Part shown: one piece after another, positions 51,001-54,000 of the stretch | How positions within the stretch are numbered: position 1 is the stretch's first letter | Layout of the letters: every line of letters starts with the position of its first letter | NCBI GenBank assembly: GCA_020796225.1 | Contig: CM036755.1 | Location: forward strand, 43,194,306-43,258,305 | DNA length: 64,000 nucleotides | DNA from: Arion vulgaris | Taxonomy: Eukaryota > Mollusca > Gastropoda > Stylommatophora > Arionidae | Direction of reading: 5' to 3' | Program-made: the position numbers and the translations under genes | Notes under the pieces: generated by a model | Databases searched by the model: none | The model's input: only the letters and a program-made list of their open reading frames with translations | Told to the model about the DNA's origin: nothing

Positions 51001-54000
51001 TGAATGTGACCCAGTGTTATGCACCTACCAATGATAAAGAGGAAAAAGTAAAGAGAATTTTACATAAAACTTCAAAATACTATAGGTAATCAGAGAAATG
51101 GAACATCAAAATTCTGATGGGTGACCTCAATGCCAAAATAGGTTCGGACAACATAGGCTACGAGGAGATCATGGGGAAACACGGACTAGGAAGAATGAAG
51201 CGAAAATGGAGAACTATTCACTAATTTCTGTGCAGCGAATCAATACGTCATAGGTGGAAGTGTCTTTCCACATAAAAGAATACATAAAGCAACCTGGGTA
51301 TCACCAGATCACAGAACAGAAAATCAAATTGACCACATATGCATAAACAAGAAATTCAGGTCATCTCTACAAGATGTAAGGGTCCTAAGGGGGCAGATGT
51401 AGATTCGGATCACCATTTGCTGATAAGTAAAATTAAACTGAAGCTTAAGCGATACATAACACCCCATGAACATAGACACCAATATAATGTAGGATACCTC
51501 AGAAGTCAAGAAACAAAGGAACAGTTCACGGTCACAGTCTCTAATAAGTATGAGGTGTTGCGGCAATTAGAAGATGAGGTGAGTGCGGAAGAATGCTGGC
51601 AGCAAGCCAAAAATATTGGAATGAAACATGCACAGAGGTATTAGGAAAGAAGGAGCGGAATCATAAGGCATGGATAACTCCAGAAACTCTCAAGGAAATA
51701 GAAGAAAGGAAAAGGAGGAAAGCAGATTTAAATAATAGCAAAACTAGAACTGCCAAAGCCATAGCCCAGGAAAAGTACACAGAAGCTAGCAAGAAAGTGA
51801 AGAAACAAATAAAGTTAGATAAAAGACAATACGTAGAAGATCTAGCAAGAGAAGCAGAGGTAGCTGCAGGAAAGGGAAACCTTAGGGATCTTTACAATAT
51901 CACTAGAAAGCTAGCAGGAAAATACAGACCATCAAATGGGTTGATCAAAAATAGTAGTGTGGAAACTATCACTAATGTTAGAGACCAAATGGAAAGATGG
52001 ATGGAATACTTCAAGGAACTCCTGAACAGACCAGCACCTACAAACCCCCCAGATATCCAACCCGCAGAAATTGACTTGGACATCAACTGTGAGAAACCAT
52101 CCAAGGAGGAGATTAGTAAAGCCATTAAACTTTTAAAAGATGGAAAGCGGCCGGTCCAGATGGTATTCCAGCGGTTAAAGCCAACATAAACACATCCACA
52201 GAAATACTGTATAAATTATTTAGCAGAATCTGGGAGACCGAAGAAATACCAGCAAACTGGAGAGAAGGATACCTGGTGAAGCTACCAAAGAAAGGGACCT
52301 TCAGAAGTGTGAAAACTATAGGGAATAATGCTGTTGTCAGTACCTGGGAAAATACTAAGCAGAGTCATCCTGGAGAGACTGAGAGATACCATCGATATAA
52401 AGCTAAGAGATGAACAGGCAGGCTTCCGACCAAATAGATCCTGTGCTGACCAGATAGCCACATTACGTATAATAATAGAGCAAAGTATTGAATGAAATCC
52501 CACTTTATATCGGATTTGTTGATTATGAGAAGGCTTTTGACAGTATTGATAGAGAAACCCTTTGGAAATTAATGAGGCATTATGGAATCCCACAGAAAAT
52601 TATTAACCTAATAAAAGCAACATATACAGATATGAAATGTAGAGTTCTTCATGAAGGTAAACTAACAGATACTTTGAATAGAAACAGAGTCGTCAGGGAT
52701 GTCTTCTATCACCTTTGTTGTTCTTACTGACAATAGACTGGATTATGAAGACCACAGTAACTAACACCAGAAATGGAATCAATGGACTCTGACAGGGCAA
52801 CTAGATGATCTGGACTTCGCTGATGATATAGCCCTTTTGTCACATACACAAAATCAGATGCAGGATAAGCTCAACACATTGAATCAAAGGTCCCAGCAAC
52901 TAGGGCTGAACATTCATAAGGAAAGACAAAGATATTGAGAATTAACCAACAAGCGACAACTCGATCTCCCTGATGGAAATCCCACTTCAAGAGGTAGAAT
53001 CATACACATATTTGGGCAGCAACGTAGACAAAGAGGGTGGAACAGATAGAGATGTTAAAATAAGAATACAGAAGGCAAGGGAGCTTTCATTGCACTGGGA
53101 AACATTTGGAAGTCAAAGAAATCAAATCTAGAACAAAAATTCGGATATTTAACTCTAATGTTAAAGCAGTTCTACTGTATGGGTCAGAAACATGGAGAAC
53201 AACTAAAACAATAGCGCATAAATTGCAAACATTCATCAACTGGTGTCTCGCAGAATAGAGGGAATAAGATGGTATGATAGGGTCACAAATGAGGAACTTA
53301 TGGAGAGAACAAGACAGATTCCAGTGAGCGAACAGGTTAAAAAAAAGGCGCTGGCGCTGGATAGGACACACTTTGCGAAAACCGGAGGGAATATAACAAG
53401 AAGGGTCCTTGCCTGGAACCCGCAGGGACAGCGAAAGAAGGGAGGCCGAGAATACATGGAGCGAGATTTGGAGGCAGAGATCAACAATATAAAGAAGAGC
53501 TGGAGGAGCTGCAGGAGATAGCTAGAGATAGGAAGACTTGGCATGAGTTGGTTGAGGCCTATGCCCCAACCGGAGTAAAGGCAAAGGAGAGGCTCGGCAC
53601 AAGAGAGATGACACTTCATCTTTGCTTTGTCTCGGACACAACACAACAGAGTTGTGGGAAAGCCAAATGCGAAAGGGCACAAAGTCTTTTGAGAAGAGAC
53701 TTATGTATGAGCTGAACGACAAGAGAGAAAAACGAAAACTCAAAAGTTGTCACAGTAAAACACTTGCCAAATGACCGTCTGTAAAGCAAAAAGCCATATA
53801 CATATATTTCTCGCCTATCTCAGTAATTTTGTTTCAGGTTTTCCCTAGGGCATCCTTTCTTACATTTGAACCATTTTCTTCCCACTTCATGGCCTTCTTT
53901 GATATTCTTTGATCGTTTCTTCTCAAAGTATGCCCAATATATCTTCTTCTTCTCCTTATAACAGTTGTTAGTAGGGGTTAACCAGACATTTCTCTGATTT

